A program made the position numbers and the translations under genes. DNA of 64,000 bases. Origin: Metabacillus litoralis (GTDB lineage: Bacteria > Bacillota > Bacilli > Bacillales > Bacillaceae). The stretch is from NCBI RefSeq assembly GCF_003667825.1, contig NZ_CP033043.1, positions 4,534,501 to 4,598,500 of the forward strand, written 5' to 3'. Every line of letters starts with the position of its first letter. Position 1 is the stretch's first letter. Under the pieces are notes generated by a model, which was not told where the DNA came from, ran no database searches, and worked only from the letters and a program-made list of their open reading frames with translations. Shown here piece after piece: positions 11,382 to 21,081 of the stretch.

Positions 11382-11724
11382 TACTAAAACCTCCTTATTC
11401 TATTAATATAGTATATTTTGTCGATTTGGTTTGTCAAAAGACAGAAAATTCTTAAATTGTGGATCCTTCGTTTGTGTATAAAGTTTTTTCGGAAAAATTA
11501 ATTACTTAATCTAGTTAATATAAAGGATGTACCAGATCCAACCATAGGAATAAGAAAAATGAAGAAATTCATGGAGATGGTTTTCCAAAAGAATTACAAT
11601 TGAGTTAGATAGGTGATTAATTGGAAAAAACTTATTATGCCTCTTTCAAAAGAATTTTGTATCGGCTCAATGGCATGGGGTAACGAAAGGTTAATTGTAT
11701 TAAGTGTGAAAAGGAGATTGTTAT
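11382..11724. other. Divergent promoter region, no recognised element
   Basis: A 343-base gap between the peptide transporter and the beta-galactosidase. It must hold promoters for both. I looked for a catabolite-repression site and an inverted-repeat operator and found none convincing. A stretch near 11570-11600 (GGAGATGGTTTTC) echoes the unit of the 52-bp array at 14094, but too weakly to count as a copy. Confidence 0.4.
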
Positions 11725-13785
11725 ATGTCAAAAGTTGAAAAAACATATACAACAAAAGCAAACTTCATGCTGCATGGAGGAGACTACAACCCTGATCAAT
11801 GGTTAGATCGTCCTGATATATTAGAAGATGATGTAAGGCTAATGAAGCTTTCACACACAAACACCTTTTCAGTTGGAATTTTTGCTTGGAGTGCATTAGA
11901 GCCTGAGGAAGGTGTCTATCATTTTGAATGGCTTGATCAAATTTTTGAAAACATCCACAGCATTGAAGGGAAAGTGATTCTAGCAACACCAAGTGGGGCT
12001 CGTCCAGCTTGGATGTCACAAAAATATCCAGAGGTTTTACGTGTAAATGGGAGTAGGGTAAAACAGTTACATGGAGAAAGACATAATCACTGTTTTACTT
12101 CAAGAGTGTATCGTGAAAAAACACAAAAAATTAACCGCTTACTTGCAGAAAGATATGGTAAGCATCCTGCTTTATTAATGTGGCATATTTCAAATGAATA
12201 TGGAGGAGAATGTCATTGTGATCTGTGCCAAGAAGCCTTTAGAGAATGGCTTAAAGTGAAATATGATCATAATCTTAAGTTGTTAAATGATGCATGGTGG
12301 GCACCGTTTTGGAGTCATACCTATAATGATTGGTCACAAGTTGAATCACCGTCACCAATTGGTGAAAGTGCTGTACATGGTTTAAATCTGGATTGGCGTC
12401 GTTTTGTTACGGACCAAACAGTTGATTTCTTTGAAAATGAAATCGTCCCGATAAAAGAATTAACACCTAATATCCCTATTACGACAAACTTTATGGCAGA
12501 TACGTTTGACTTAATTCCATTCCAAGCGCTTGATTACAGCAAGTTTGCCAAACATCTTGATGTGATAAGCTGGGATGCTTACCCTGCTTGGCACAATGAT
12601 TGGGAAAGTACAGCTGATTTAGCTTTGAAGGTTGGATTTATAAATGATCTATATCGAAGTCTCAAGCAGCAACCTTTCTTGTTAATGGAATCCACTCCAA
12701 GTGGTGTAAACTGGCATGAGGTAAATAAAGCAAAACGACCTGGAATGCATTTATTATCATCTATGCAAATGGTATCGCATGGCTCGGATAGTGTGATGTA
12801 TTTTCAATGGAGAAAATCTCGAGGATCATCAGAAAAATTCCATGGTGCAGTAGTTGATCATGACAATAGTTCTGAAAACCGTGTATTTAAAGAGGTAGCA
12901 AAAGTTGGTGAAACATTAGAAAAGCTAAATGCTATAGTTGGGACCAATCGACCTGCAGATGTAGCGATTCTCTATGATTGGGAAAGTAATTGGGCAATTA
13001 ATGATGCACAAGGTTTTGGAATGAAAACGAAACGCTATCCGCAAACGTTGCAGGAGCATTATCGTACATTCTGGGAGCAAGATATTCCGGTAGATGTTAT
13101 TACGAAGGAACAAGATTTTTCTGCCTATAAATTATTAATCGTTCCAATGCTTTATTTAATGAGTGAAGATACTATTTCACGCTTAAAGCAGTATGTGGCC
13201 AATGGTGGAAGATTAGTTATGACCTATATTAGTGGTATCGTTAATGAGTATGATCTAACATACACGGGTGGATGGCACAAGGATTTACAAGAGATTTTTG
13301 GGATGAATCCTATTGAAACAGATACCTTATATCCAAAGGACCGAAACTACGTCATATTTCGCAATGAATCTTATGCACTGAAAGATTATGCAACTGTTTT
13401 AGAAGTAAGTAATGCTGTGGTTGAAGGTCAATATAAAGAAGATTTTTATGCAGAAACTCCAGCGATTACTAGCCATAAATTCGGGGATGGAAAATCTTAT
13501 TACATAGGTGCTAGATTAGCAGATCAGTTCCATCGAGACTTTTATCAGGAAATAATAGATGAGTTACATCTTAAACCGGTTCGTAAAGTAGCACACGGTA
13601 GAGGTGTTTCGGTTCAAGTAAGACAAGCGCCTGATAGAGATTATCTCTTTGTAATGAATTTTACAGAAGAGAAGCAAGAGATCAGCTTTGATTTCGTTGC
13701 AGAAGATATGCTTAATAGTGAGATGATTACGGGTAATGTTACTCTAGAGAAATATGAAGTAAGAATACTAGAAGCAACTAGATAA
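11725..13785 (+). CDS. ganA: GH42 beta-galactosidase (GanA-like)
   Basis: A 686-residue family 42 glycoside hydrolase, nearly the length of B. subtilis GanA and very similar at the N-terminus (MLHGGDYNPDQWLDRPDIL). The acid/base is Glu158 in WHISNEYGG and the nucleophile Glu322 in LLMESTPSGVNW. Cys123, Cys163, Cys165 and Cys168 form the structural zinc cluster of the family. Domains run TIM barrel (about 1-395), trimerisation domain (about 400-610) and a C-terminal beta domain. There is no signal peptide, so it acts on imported beta-galactosides, probably galacto-oligosaccharides. Unlike in B. subtilis, no gan transport genes adjoin it. AAGGAG lies 8 bases before the ATG. Confidence 0.93.
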   Translation: MSKVEKTYTTKANFMLHGGDYNPDQWLDRPDILEDDVRLMKLSHTNTFSVGIFAWSALEPEEGVYHFEWLDQIFENIHSIEGKVILATPSGARPAWMSQKYPEVLRVNGSRVKQLHGERHNHCFTSRVYREKTQKINRLLAERYGKHPALLMWHISNEYGGECHCDLCQEAFREWLKVKYDHNLKLLNDAWWAPFWSHTYNDWSQVESPSPIGESAVHGLNLDWRRFVTDQTVDFFENEIVPIKELTPNIPITTNFMADTFDLIPFQALDYSKFAKHLDVISWDAYPAWHNDWESTADLALKVGFINDLYRSLKQQPFLLMESTPSGVNWHEVNKAKRPGMHLLSSMQMVSHGSDSVMYFQWRKSRGSSEKFHGAVVDHDNSSENRVFKEVAKVGETLEKLNAIVGTNRPADVAILYDWESNWAINDAQGFGMKTKRYPQTLQEHYRTFWEQDIPVDVITKEQDFSAYKLLIVPMLYLMSEDTISRLKQYVANGGRLVMTYISGIVNEYDLTYTGGWHKDLQEIFGMNPIETDTLYPKDRNYVIFRNESYALKDYATVLEVSNAVVEGQYKEDFYAETPAITSHKFGDGKSYYIGARLADQFHRDFYQEIIDELHLKPVRKVAHGRGVSVQVRQAPDRDYLFVMNFTEEKQEISFDFVAEDMLNSEMITGNVTLEKYEVRILEATR

Positions 13786-13789
13786 ACAG

Positions 13790-13826
13790 GAAACATCCAT
13801 TCTTTAAAGAGTGGATGTTTCTTTTT
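13790..13826 (+). terminator. Terminator after the GH42 gene
   Basis: GAAACATCCA (13790-13799) pairs with TGGATGTTTC (13812-13821), then five T residues. Confidence 0.88.
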
Positions 13827-13951
13827 GTAGGGAATAAAAAATACAATTTTTATAAAGTGTGTTATTTCAATTTCCATGTTTAGCATCTCGAAAATCTGCT
13901 TAAGAAAGTTAAAGGTTGGAACTTGTTATTAAAGATAATTCTTAGAAATCA

Positions 13952-14095
13952 ATGGAGTCATCAAAATATATTCGCGAAGTTGCGGCTTCTTAAGAAGAAC
14001 AGCTACTGTCTGTTCAAGATATTATGACTTCTATTGAAAAGACAGCCCAATTTGGAGAAGAATTAAGAGAGTTACTGAATCGATTTAAGATATGA
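13952..14095 (+). pseudogene. Relic of a methyl-accepting chemotaxis protein (C-terminal end)
   Basis: The plus-strand reading MESSKYIREVAAS-stop-EEQLLSVQDIMTSIEK, continuing to EELRELLNRFKI and a natural TGA at 14093-14095, is the typical end of a chemoreceptor signalling domain (compare ESS..I.EVAASSEEQ...EEL..L..RFK). An in-frame TAA at 13991-13993 stands where a Ser codon is expected (TCA to TAA), and another stop, TAG, occurs just upstream at 13943-13945. Nothing recognisable as a receptor remains further 5'. No intact chemoreceptor adjoins it. The first unit of the 52-bp repeat array begins at its stop codon. Confidence 0.75.
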
Positions 14096-14692
14096 TGTTT
14101 TCATGAGAGGGATGAAGACCATCGTTAAGTGCAAAAGTGGTTGAGATGGTTTTCATAAGAGGAATGAAGACCATCGTTAAGTGCAAAAGTGGTGGAGATG
14201 GTTTTCATAAGAGGAATGAAGACCATCGTTAGGTGCAAAAGTGGTGGAGATGGTCTTCATAAGAGGAATGAAGACCATCATTAGGTGCAAAAGTGGTGGA
14301 GATGGTCTTCATAAAAGGAATGAAGACCATCGTTAAGTGCAAAAGTGGTGGAGATGGTCTTCATAAGAAGAATGAAGACCATCGTTAGGTGCAAAAGTGG
14401 TGGAGATGGTCTTCATAAGAGGAATGAAGACCATCGTTAGGTCCAAAAGTGGTGGAAACGGTCTTCATAAAAGGAATGAAGACCAACATTAAGTGCAAAA
14501 GTGGTGGAAATGGTCTTCATAAGAGGAATGAAGACCATCGTTAGGTGCAAAAGTGGTGGAGATGGTCTTCATAAGAGGAATGAAGACCATCAATAAGTGC
14601 AAAAGTGATGGAGATGGTCTTCATAAAAGGAATGAAGACCATCATTAGGTGCAAAAGCAATTGAGTTGATTTTCAATAATAGATGAAGATCA
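14094..14692. repeat. Tandem array 1: about 11.5 copies of a 52-bp hairpin unit
   Basis: The word GCAAAAGTGG or a close variant recurs at 14131, 14183, 14235, 14287, 14339, 14391, 14443, 14495, 14547, 14599 and 14651, exactly 52 bases apart each time. Each unit holds arms GATGGTCTTCAT and ATGAAGACCATC around a 7-base loop (AAGAGGA), so each copy could fold as a 12-bp hairpin. The first copy is partial and the last (14652-14692) is degraded. Copies differ at a few positions, mostly within the loop or linker. There are no spacers, so it is not CRISPR, and 52 is not a multiple of 3, so it is not a repeat protein. Confidence 0.93.
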
Positions 14693-14727
14693 CCAAAGGG
14701 TTAAAAAGCGGTGAAATTAATCTTTAT

Positions 14728-14759
14728 AAAGGTACTTGCATTGTTGCAGGTACTTTTTT
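14728..14759 (+). terminator. Terminator downstream of array 1, without a gene
   Basis: A 12-bp stem with two G-U pairs (AAGGTACTTGCA with TGCAGGTACTTT), followed by T residues. No intact gene precedes it, so it may be the original terminator of the dead chemoreceptor gene, now separated from it by the array. Beyond it, 14760-15032 presumably holds the sstT promoter, with nothing specific seen. Confidence 0.7.
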
Positions 14760-15032
14760 GGTTGTATGGATATTTTTCTCATATATTAATCGCTTACATA
14801 AACTAATCACAACAATATTTAAGCTTCACTTATAATAATTAGAATATTTTAATATTTAAGACTTTTTAAAATTAAACAAATAGTATTGTAATATATAAAA
14901 AAACTCACTATAATACTACTTATTGAAAAGACAGTTGTCTTTGTACAGTGGAATATATTTCTGGAAGTCCATTTTAAGAATATGAAGTTCATAGATTTTA
15001 AAGGATTTTCTATTTTATAGTGGGGGATTATT

Positions 15033-16271
15033 GTGAAGAATTTATTGAAAAACTGGAATCGGTTGAGTCTAGTTAAGCAAATCATTATAGGCTTACTTAT
15101 TGGAATGATCTTAGCTGTTACAATTCCAGATGTAGCACAGCCTGTTGTTATTTTAGGTTCGTTATTTGTAGGTGCTTTAAAGGCGATCGCACCTGTTTTA
15201 GTTCTTTTCTTAGTTATGTCTGCGATTACTCAGCATAAGAGTGGTCAGCAAACAAATATGAAGTCGATCGTAGTGCTGTATCTTGTTGGAACGTTTTTAG
15301 CTGGATTAGTGGCTGTTATTGCAAGCTTCATCTTCCCTGTCGGCTTAACACTTGCAAAGGGGCCAGAGGGTTTCACAGCTCCAGGTGGTGTGTCAGAAGT
15401 TCTTAAAACGTTGCTTTTAAACATAGTCGATAATCCTGTGAATGCTATCGCTAACTCAAACTATATTGGGATCTTAACGTGGGCAATCCTAATTGGTTTA
15501 GCTTTAAGAAGCGCACCGGAAACAACAAAAACAATGATTTCTAATTTTTCAGAGGCAATATCAAAAATTGTAACCTGGGTGATCAAGTTTGCTCCGCTAG
15601 GTATCATGGGTCTAGTATTTGAATCAATCTCGACAAATGGAATTGACTCATTATTAAGCTATGGAAAATTACTTGCTGTTTTACTAGGTTGTATGGCTTT
15701 TGTTGCATTAGTTGTTAACCCAATTATTGTGTTTTTAGCTATAAGACAAAATCCTTATCCACTAGTTTTGAAATGTATAAAGGAAAGTGGAATTACAGCT
15801 TTCTTTACTCGTAGTTCTGCAGCAAATATCCCTGTTAATATGAAATTGTGTGAAAGCCTTGGCTTAAATAAGGATAGTTATTCAGTATCGATCCCATTAG
15901 GAGCAACAATTAATATGGCTGGGGCAGCAGTAACAATTTCTGTATTAACATTAGCGGCAGTTCATACCTTAGGGATTGAAGTAGATTTTGCTACAGCCCT
16001 AATTCTGAGTGTATTGTCAGCTGTATGTGCTTGTGGAGCGTCCGGAGTTGCTGGTGGATCTTTATTACTCATTCCTCTAGCATGTAGTTTATTCGGAATT
16101 CCGGCAGAAATTGCGATGCAAGTGGTTGGTGTAGGCTTTATCATTGGTGTTTTACAAGATTCTTTTGAAACTGCTCTTAACTCATCAACTGACGCTATTT
16201 TTACAGCAGCAGCTGAATTCAAGGAATGGCGTAAGGAAGGAAAGAAAATAGATATTTCAAAAGTAGCATAA
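15033..16271 (+). CDS. sstT: Serine/threonine:sodium symporter SstT
   Basis: A 412-residue member of the dicarboxylate/amino acid:cation symporter family, closest in pattern to SstT, which imports L-serine and L-threonine with sodium. Visible family blocks include [18 protein letters not shown] (substrate-binding hairpin region), [13 protein letters not shown] and [16 protein letters not shown]. About eight helices plus two re-entrant loops are expected. The start is a GTG at 15033 with GGGGG six bases upstream; no better start is nearby. The gene is monocistronic, with a terminator straight after the stop. Confidence 0.95.
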   Translation: MKNLLKNWNRLSLVKQIIIGLLIGMILAVTIPDVAQPVVILGSLFVGALKAIAPVLVLFLVMSAITQHKSGQQTNMKSIVVLYLVGTFLAGLVAVIASFIFPVGLTLAKGPEGFTAPGGVSEVLKTLLLNIVDNPVNAIANSNYIGILTWAILIGLALRSAPETTKTMISNFSEAISKIVTWVIKFAPLGIMGLVFESISTNGIDSLLSYGKLLAVLLGCMAFVALVVNPIIVFLAIRQNPYPLVLKCIKESGITAFFTRSSAANIPVNMKLCESLGLNKDSYSVSIPLGATINMAGAAVTISVLTLAAVHTLGIEVDFATALILSVLSAVCACGASGVAGGSLLLIPLACSLFGIPAEIAMQVVGVGFIIGVLQDSFETALNSSTDAIFTAAAEFKEWRKEGKKIDISKVA

Positions 16272-16278
16272 AAATAGA

Positions 16279-16324
16279 AAGCACCTCATTGTAGCAAAAG
16301 AGCTAGCAGTGAGGTGCTTTTTTA
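16279..16324 (+). terminator. Terminator after sstT
   Basis: AAAGCACCTCA (16279-16289) pairs with TGAGGTGCTTT (16311-16321), followed by T residues. Confidence 0.85.
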
Positions 16325-16460
16325 ATTGAAGTTTTTTACCTCTTTACAACGGTCATAAAGATCATACATTTAGCTTATATTTAAATATACTGATAGTATG
16401 ATAGGTAGATAAAATAAATTATTTATTCGAAAATGAGTTTAAATTGAGGGATATATTTAT

Positions 16461-18824
16461 ATGAATGAGAAATTAATGTTTGATACTGATAAAGCTTATC
16501 AGACCGCGGAACGCAAGGCTTCACTCTATTATCAATCTCTTTATGAGCAAATGTCCCGCAAAACCTATATTCCTGCTTTAACAAAAGATTTTCAAACCTG
16601 GAAGCAAAACCATGTTTACCGGAAATCTCTATTCTCTGTTTTTACACGTAAAAATAACAAGCCAGAGGCACAGGACTATGACATATATATTCAATGGCTC
16701 AAATATACAGGCAAGCTAACTCCCTACTTAGAACGCAGCATTTCTTACCTTTATATGCGTGATCTAGGAAAAGATTTAAGCTCAACTAAAACACAGGAAA
16801 GAGTTAACCGAGTAGTTGAAAGTTTAACAAGTTATCTTACGAGAAAACCAGGTAAAACAGATACGTTCAATATGGCTGGTTTATACCGACTAGCTCAAAA
16901 GGAAAACATTGAAACGACCATGATCTGGCTCGTCAATAAGTTAAAATCAGTAACATCTAATATTCCTGAGGAAATTGACCCTGAGCAAGCACGGAGAAAA
17001 TTAATAAAAATCATTGCAGGGGTTGTCATGCATGTTGTGGAGGAAATGGATGAGGGGGTTGAGCCTACTGAACGTGCTCTTAAACTCGACCAAGCCATTC
17101 GTTTAGGCTATTGTTACGGTTTAACCTATCCTTTTATTGATGATTTGCTCGATGTAAGTCTGTTATCAGCTGAGGAAAAGAAGAGATATTCCAACTTGAT
17201 ACGAAAAACACTTATTACTGGATCTGTACCAGATTTGGGACAATGGAGCGGAAATAATGCCGAGTTACTACAATATATTCATTCAGAACTACGAGAAGCC
17301 TTTGAATATATTAAAGGAAACCAGCAATCAGAAAATATGCAGTCGTTTTTGGAGCAAGCATATATATTTTTTCAATCACAGGAAGCGGACCGTGTAAAGG
17401 ACCTTTCTAACCCAGATTACAAAAATGAAGATATTTATATTCCGGTTATTCTAAAATCTGCATCTTCACGATTAATTGTTCGTTCTGTACTTAGTGCTTC
17501 TGAAGACGAGGATTTTAATGATCGAACCTTTTATTATGGAATTTACAATCAGCTAGCGGATGATTTTGCAGACATGTTTGATGACTTAGAGGAAGGTGCT
17601 GTTACTCCTTATACGTATTATTTGAAATATCATGTTCAACGTCCCGACCTTATTAATCCGTTTGAATTATATTGGACGGTTATATCAAACTTAATCCACA
17701 ATGTATACAAATCAGATCCCAAAACACGTGAAGTCATCCTTAATCGGGCAATAAACGGTTTAAAACGATATAAAAGGAAAATGGGTACGGAAAAATATAA
17801 TGAAGTGATGAAGTTATTTTCACCTGATTCTTCAAGTTTTACACAGCTTATTCAGAAGATGGTGAAAAAAGCAGATGACGTAGATTTCTTTGATAAGCTA
17901 CTACGCGACCATATGCTGAATAATATGAGAAATGAGCGGAAAGAACAGGAAGAATTTTTAGAAACGATTAAATTTGTTCGTAATCAACTAAATGATACAT
18001 TGCGTATTTCTGAGGTTGATGAGGGACTGAATAGTTCAATTGTTGAGGCTGCAAACTATAGTCTTAATGGTGATGGAAAGCGATTGAGGCCAATTGTGAC
18101 TTGGGTAATGGCAATAAAAGTATACGGTTTAGAGCAATCTGCGATCATGCCATTACTTAAATCATTAGAATACATGCATACAGCGTCTTTAATCTTTGAC
18201 GATCTTCCATCACAAGATAATGCATCGACTCGAAGGGGGCGTCAAACACTGCATCAGGCTTATAATACTGCCATTGCTGAACTAACCGGTCTCTTTTTAA
18301 CCCAGAAAGCAATGTGGGAACAAGCATCACTTAGGAAATTTGATTCAAATACTGTCCTAAAATTAATACAATATTCCTCATATTTGACAGCCGAGATGTG
18401 CAAGGGACAGGCAATGGATTTGGAATCGAAAGGCAAGCCGTTATCTCTAGATCAATTAAATCTAATGTGCTTTTATAAAACTGGAATGGCATTCGAAGCA
18501 TCTATTATTATGCCAGCGATCCTAGCACATGCTGATGAGACAGAAATAGAGACATTAAAGAAATATGCCTATCATGCGGGTATTGCTTTTCAGATTAAGG
18601 ATGATTTACTCGACTTTGAGGGAGACCCCCTACTGCTTGGAAAAACAGTTGGAAAAGATCGAGAAAATCAGAGTTCAACATTTGTGTCAATCTTGGGCCA
18701 AGAAGAAGCGAGGAAAAAGATGTGGGAACATTACTGTCAAGCAATCGAATCTCTACAGAAAATACCACGAGAAATTCCCTTTCTAAAGCATTTTTTGAAT
18801 TATCTTATCAACAGAGATCATTAG
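16461..18824 (+). CDS. Large two-domain class I isoprenoid synthase (prenyltransferase C-terminal domain)
   Basis: A 787-residue, mostly helical protein. Residues about 500-787 are a trans-polyprenyl diphosphate synthase: GKRLRP (539-544), first Asp-rich motif DDLPSQD (580-586), RRGRQTLH, GQAMDLE and second motif KDDLLDFEGD (713-722). The residue five before the first motif is Ala575, not aromatic, which in this family favours products longer than C15. The first 490 residues have no family I can name, but contain DDLLD (227-231) and DDFAD (367-371), a pair with the same spacing (140 residues) as the C-terminal pair (134), suggesting a second class I isoprenoid fold. No signal peptide. It stands alone after the sstT terminator, upstream of selO. 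The C-domain call is firm; the N-domain reading is inference. Confidence 0.85.
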   Translation: MNEKLMFDTDKAYQTAERKASLYYQSLYEQMSRKTYIPALTKDFQTWKQNHVYRKSLFSVFTRKNNKPEAQDYDIYIQWLKYTGKLTPYLERSISYLYMRDLGKDLSSTKTQERVNRVVESLTSYLTRKPGKTDTFNMAGLYRLAQKENIETTMIWLVNKLKSVTSNIPEEIDPEQARRKLIKIIAGVVMHVVEEMDEGVEPTERALKLDQAIRLGYCYGLTYPFIDDLLDVSLLSAEEKKRYSNLIRKTLITGSVPDLGQWSGNNAELLQYIHSELREAFEYIKGNQQSENMQSFLEQAYIFFQSQEADRVKDLSNPDYKNEDIYIPVILKSASSRLIVRSVLSASEDEDFNDRTFYYGIYNQLADDFADMFDDLEEGAVTPYTYYLKYHVQRPDLINPFELYWTVISNLIHNVYKSDPKTREVILNRAINGLKRYKRKMGTEKYNEVMKLFSPDSSSFTQLIQKMVKKADDVDFFDKLLRDHMLNNMRNERKEQEEFLETIKFVRNQLNDTLRISEVDEGLNSSIVEAANYSLNGDGKRLRPIVTWVMAIKVYGLEQSAIMPLLKSLEYMHTASLIFDDLPSQDNASTRRGRQTLHQAYNTAIAELTGLFLTQKAMWEQASLRKFDSNTVLKLIQYSSYLTAEMCKGQAMDLESKGKPLSLDQLNLMCFYKTGMAFEASIIMPAILAHADETEIETLKKYAYHAGIAFQIKDDLLDFEGDPLLLGKTVGKDRENQSSTFVSILGQEEARKKMWEHYCQAIESLQKIPREIPFLKHFLNYLINRDH

Positions 18825-18907
18825 GGATAATAACGTATGCAGAAGCAGACAATATTGATATGTGTGAACGTCGAAAAGAAAAATATATAAGGTGAAAAGG
18901 AGATCAC

Positions 18908-20380
18908 ATGACAAAGGAACAAGACTTAAATTCAGGTTGGAAAATTGACAATAGCTATGCTCGCCTGCCCAAAAAGTTTTTTAGTGAACAACAACCAACT
19001 CCTGTTAGGAACCCTGAGTTAATCATATTGAATAAAAAATTAGCCTCATCACTAGGATTAGACGCCGAAGCGTTACAAGCTCATAAGCAAGTAGAGGTTT
19101 TTGCTGGTAACCGAATTCCAGAAGGGTCTACACCACTTGCACAAGCATATGCAGGGCATCAATTTGGTCATTTAAACATGTTGGGTGATGGTCGTGCAGT
19201 TCTGCTCGGTGAACAAATAACCCCTCAAGATGAGCGGGTTGATATCCAACTAAAAGGTTCAGGGAGAACACCTTATTCACGCGGTGGAGATGGCCGGGCT
19301 GCACTTGGACCAATGCTTCGCGAATACATTATTAGTGAAGCTATGTATGCCTTAGGTATACCGACTACGAGAAGCTTAGCGGTCACAACAACTGGTGAGA
19401 AGATTCTCCGAGAAACAGAGCTTCCTGGTGCCATTTTAACTCGTGTGGCTGCAAGTCATATTCGCGTTGGAACATTCCAATTTGCTGCCCAATTGGGAAC
19501 AGATGAGGAGCTTAAAGCTCTGGCTGATTATACAATAGAGCGTCATTATCCGGAGATTGAAAGAAATGATAACAGGTATCTATCACTTCTTCAACAAATG
19601 ATCATCAAGCAAGCTTCATTAATTGCAAAGTGGCAGCACGTTGGGTTTATCCACGGAGTCATGAACACTGATAATATGACAGTTAGTGGAGAAACGATTG
19701 ATTATGGTCCTTGCGCCTTTATGGATACATATGACCCTGAAACTGTTTTTAGCTCAATTGATGTTCAGGGCCGTTATGCCTATGGTAACCAACCATTTAT
19801 AGGTGGATGGAATTTAGCACGATTTGCCGAATCTCTTATACCGCTTCTTCATGAAGATCAAGATAAAGCGGTTGAAATAGCTCAGGAAGAAATATCTAAA
19901 TATATGGGCGTTTATGAAGCAAATTGGCTTAGTGGAATGAGAGCAAAGTTAGGTCTCTTTACTGAAGAAAAAGACGATAAACCATTAATAGATGACCTTC
20001 TTACCTTAATGCAGAAGCATAAGGCAGACTATACAAATACCTTTGTTGCCTTAACATTCGATAAATCAGATGACATGGAAATTTTCCGTTCCACTGAATT
20101 TGAACAATGGAAAGAGCGTTGGCATGAAAGATTAAGCAAGCAAAAAGAATCTAAAGAAGAATCACAAAAGCTAATGAGGAATCATAATCCTGCAGTAATT
20201 CCTCGTAACCATCGTGTGGAAGAAGCATTAGAGGCAGCTGAAAAACATGGTGATTACACCGTAATGGAGCACTTATTGGAAGCTTTAACCAAACCTTTTG
20301 CACATACTGCTGATCAAGAAAAATACTGTAGTCTGCCTCCTAAATCAGGTCAGCCTTACCGGACTTATTGTGGAACTTGA
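18908..20380 (+). CDS. selO: Protein adenylyltransferase SelO (YdiU/UPF0061 family)
   Basis: A 490-residue pseudokinase-fold enzyme. SelO proteins bind ATP in a flipped orientation and transfer AMP to Ser, Thr or Tyr of target proteins, helping cells withstand oxidative stress. Visible conserved blocks are [45 protein letters not shown] (catalytic-loop equivalent) and DYGPCAFMD (the metal-binding DFG equivalent). Full length is kept. The C-terminus ends YRTYCGT, with Cys where eukaryotic SelO has selenocysteine. AAGGAG lies 5 bases before the ATG. It begins 83 bases after the isoprenoid synthase; a shared transcript is possible but there is no sign of shared function. A 52-bp repeat array starts right after its stop. 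Confidence 0.95.
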   Translation: MTKEQDLNSGWKIDNSYARLPKKFFSEQQPTPVRNPELIILNKKLASSLGLDAEALQAHKQVEVFAGNRIPEGSTPLAQAYAGHQFGHLNMLGDGRAVLLGEQITPQDERVDIQLKGSGRTPYSRGGDGRAALGPMLREYIISEAMYALGIPTTRSLAVTTTGEKILRETELPGAILTRVAASHIRVGTFQFAAQLGTDEELKALADYTIERHYPEIERNDNRYLSLLQQMIIKQASLIAKWQHVGFIHGVMNTDNMTVSGETIDYGPCAFMDTYDPETVFSSIDVQGRYAYGNQPFIGGWNLARFAESLIPLLHEDQDKAVEIAQEEISKYMGVYEANWLSGMRAKLGLFTEEKDDKPLIDDLLTLMQKHKADYTNTFVALTFDKSDDMEIFRSTEFEQWKERWHERLSKQKESKEESQKLMRNHNPAVIPRNHRVEEALEAAEKHGDYTVMEHLLEALTKPFAHTADQEKYCSLPPKSGQPYRTYCGT

Positions 20381-20404
20381 TAGGTGAGAATAGAGGAGCA
20401 AACA

Positions 20405-20899
20405 AGGCGTTGTCTTCATTGGTTTATGAACGACAAAAGTGAAGTAGCAGGAAGAAGAAATATCGTTGATTGGACTTTTGAACGACAAAAGTGAAATAGC
20501 AGGAAGAAGAAATGTCGTTGATTGGGCTTATGAACGACAAAAGTGAAGTAACAGGAAGAAGAAGTGTCGTTGATTGGGCTTATGAACGACAAAAGTGAAG
20601 TAGCAGGAAGAAGAAATGTCGTTGTTTGGGCATATGAACGACAAAAGTGAAATAGCAGGAAGAAGAAATGTCGTTGATTAGGCTTATGAACGACAAAAGT
20701 GAAGTAGCAGGAAGAAGAAATGTCGTTGATTAGGCTTATGAACGACAAAAGTGAAGTAGCAGGAAGAAGAAATGTCGTTGATTGGACTTATGAATGACAA
20801 AAGTGAAATGTTAGGAAGAAGAAGTGTCGTTCATCGCGCCAATGAACGACAAAAGTGAAATAGTAGAGCGAAGAAATGTCCTTCATATGAAGGACATTT
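20405..20899. repeat. Tandem array 2: nine copies of a second 52-bp hairpin unit
   Basis: GAACGACAAAAGTGAA or a near variant recurs at 20428, 20480, 20532, 20584, 20636, 20688, 20740, 20792 and 20844, always 52 bases apart. TGTCGTT and AACGACA face each other across 13 bases; in the last full copy the arms lengthen to TGTCGTTCAT and ATGAACGACA around a 7-base loop. The array closes with a perfect 26-base palindrome at 20874-20899 centred on CATATG. There are no spacers and no conserved reading frame. Sequence differs from array 1, but period, hairpin layout (TTCAT, 7-base loop, ATGAA) and the word CAAAAGTG are shared. No terminator other than these hairpins follows selO. Confidence 0.92.
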
Positions 20900-21007
20900 T
20901 CAATGTAGTAGTATCGGAACGGCTATGTTTTCAGAATACAAGTTAGCTTTCTGAAAACAACAATAACTTCCTATTAAATAATCTTTCAACTAAATAAACA
21001 AAAAGAT

Positions 21008-21056
21008 TTGACATTACCAATACTACTCTAATAATATTATCTAGACCGGTTGTTAT
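21008..21056 (+). promoter_or_regulatory. lmrAB promoter with probable LmrA operator
   Basis: TTGACA (21008-21013), an 18-base spacer and TAATAT (21032-21037) make a good sigma-A promoter. CTAGACCGGTTGTTAT (21041-21056) follows immediately. Its TAGACCGGT core resembles, from memory, the TAGACCGGTCTA-type box bound by LmrA and QdoR in B. subtilis, so autorepression is likely. Confidence 0.6.
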
Positions 21057-21081
21057 AATTTTGTGAGGTGCAAACGTAAAA

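Noticed and set aside
11570..11600. Possible outlying copy of the 52-bp array 1 unit
   Set aside because: Only about a dozen bases agree; no hairpin partner is present.
14094..14692. Possible CRISPR array
   Set aside because: Units abut with no variable spacers, and no cas genes are present.
20416..20748. A 110-residue minus-strand open frame with repeating FFFLLFHFC words
   Set aside because: It is a by-product of array 2; the 52-base step shifts the frame every copy, and there is no start signal.
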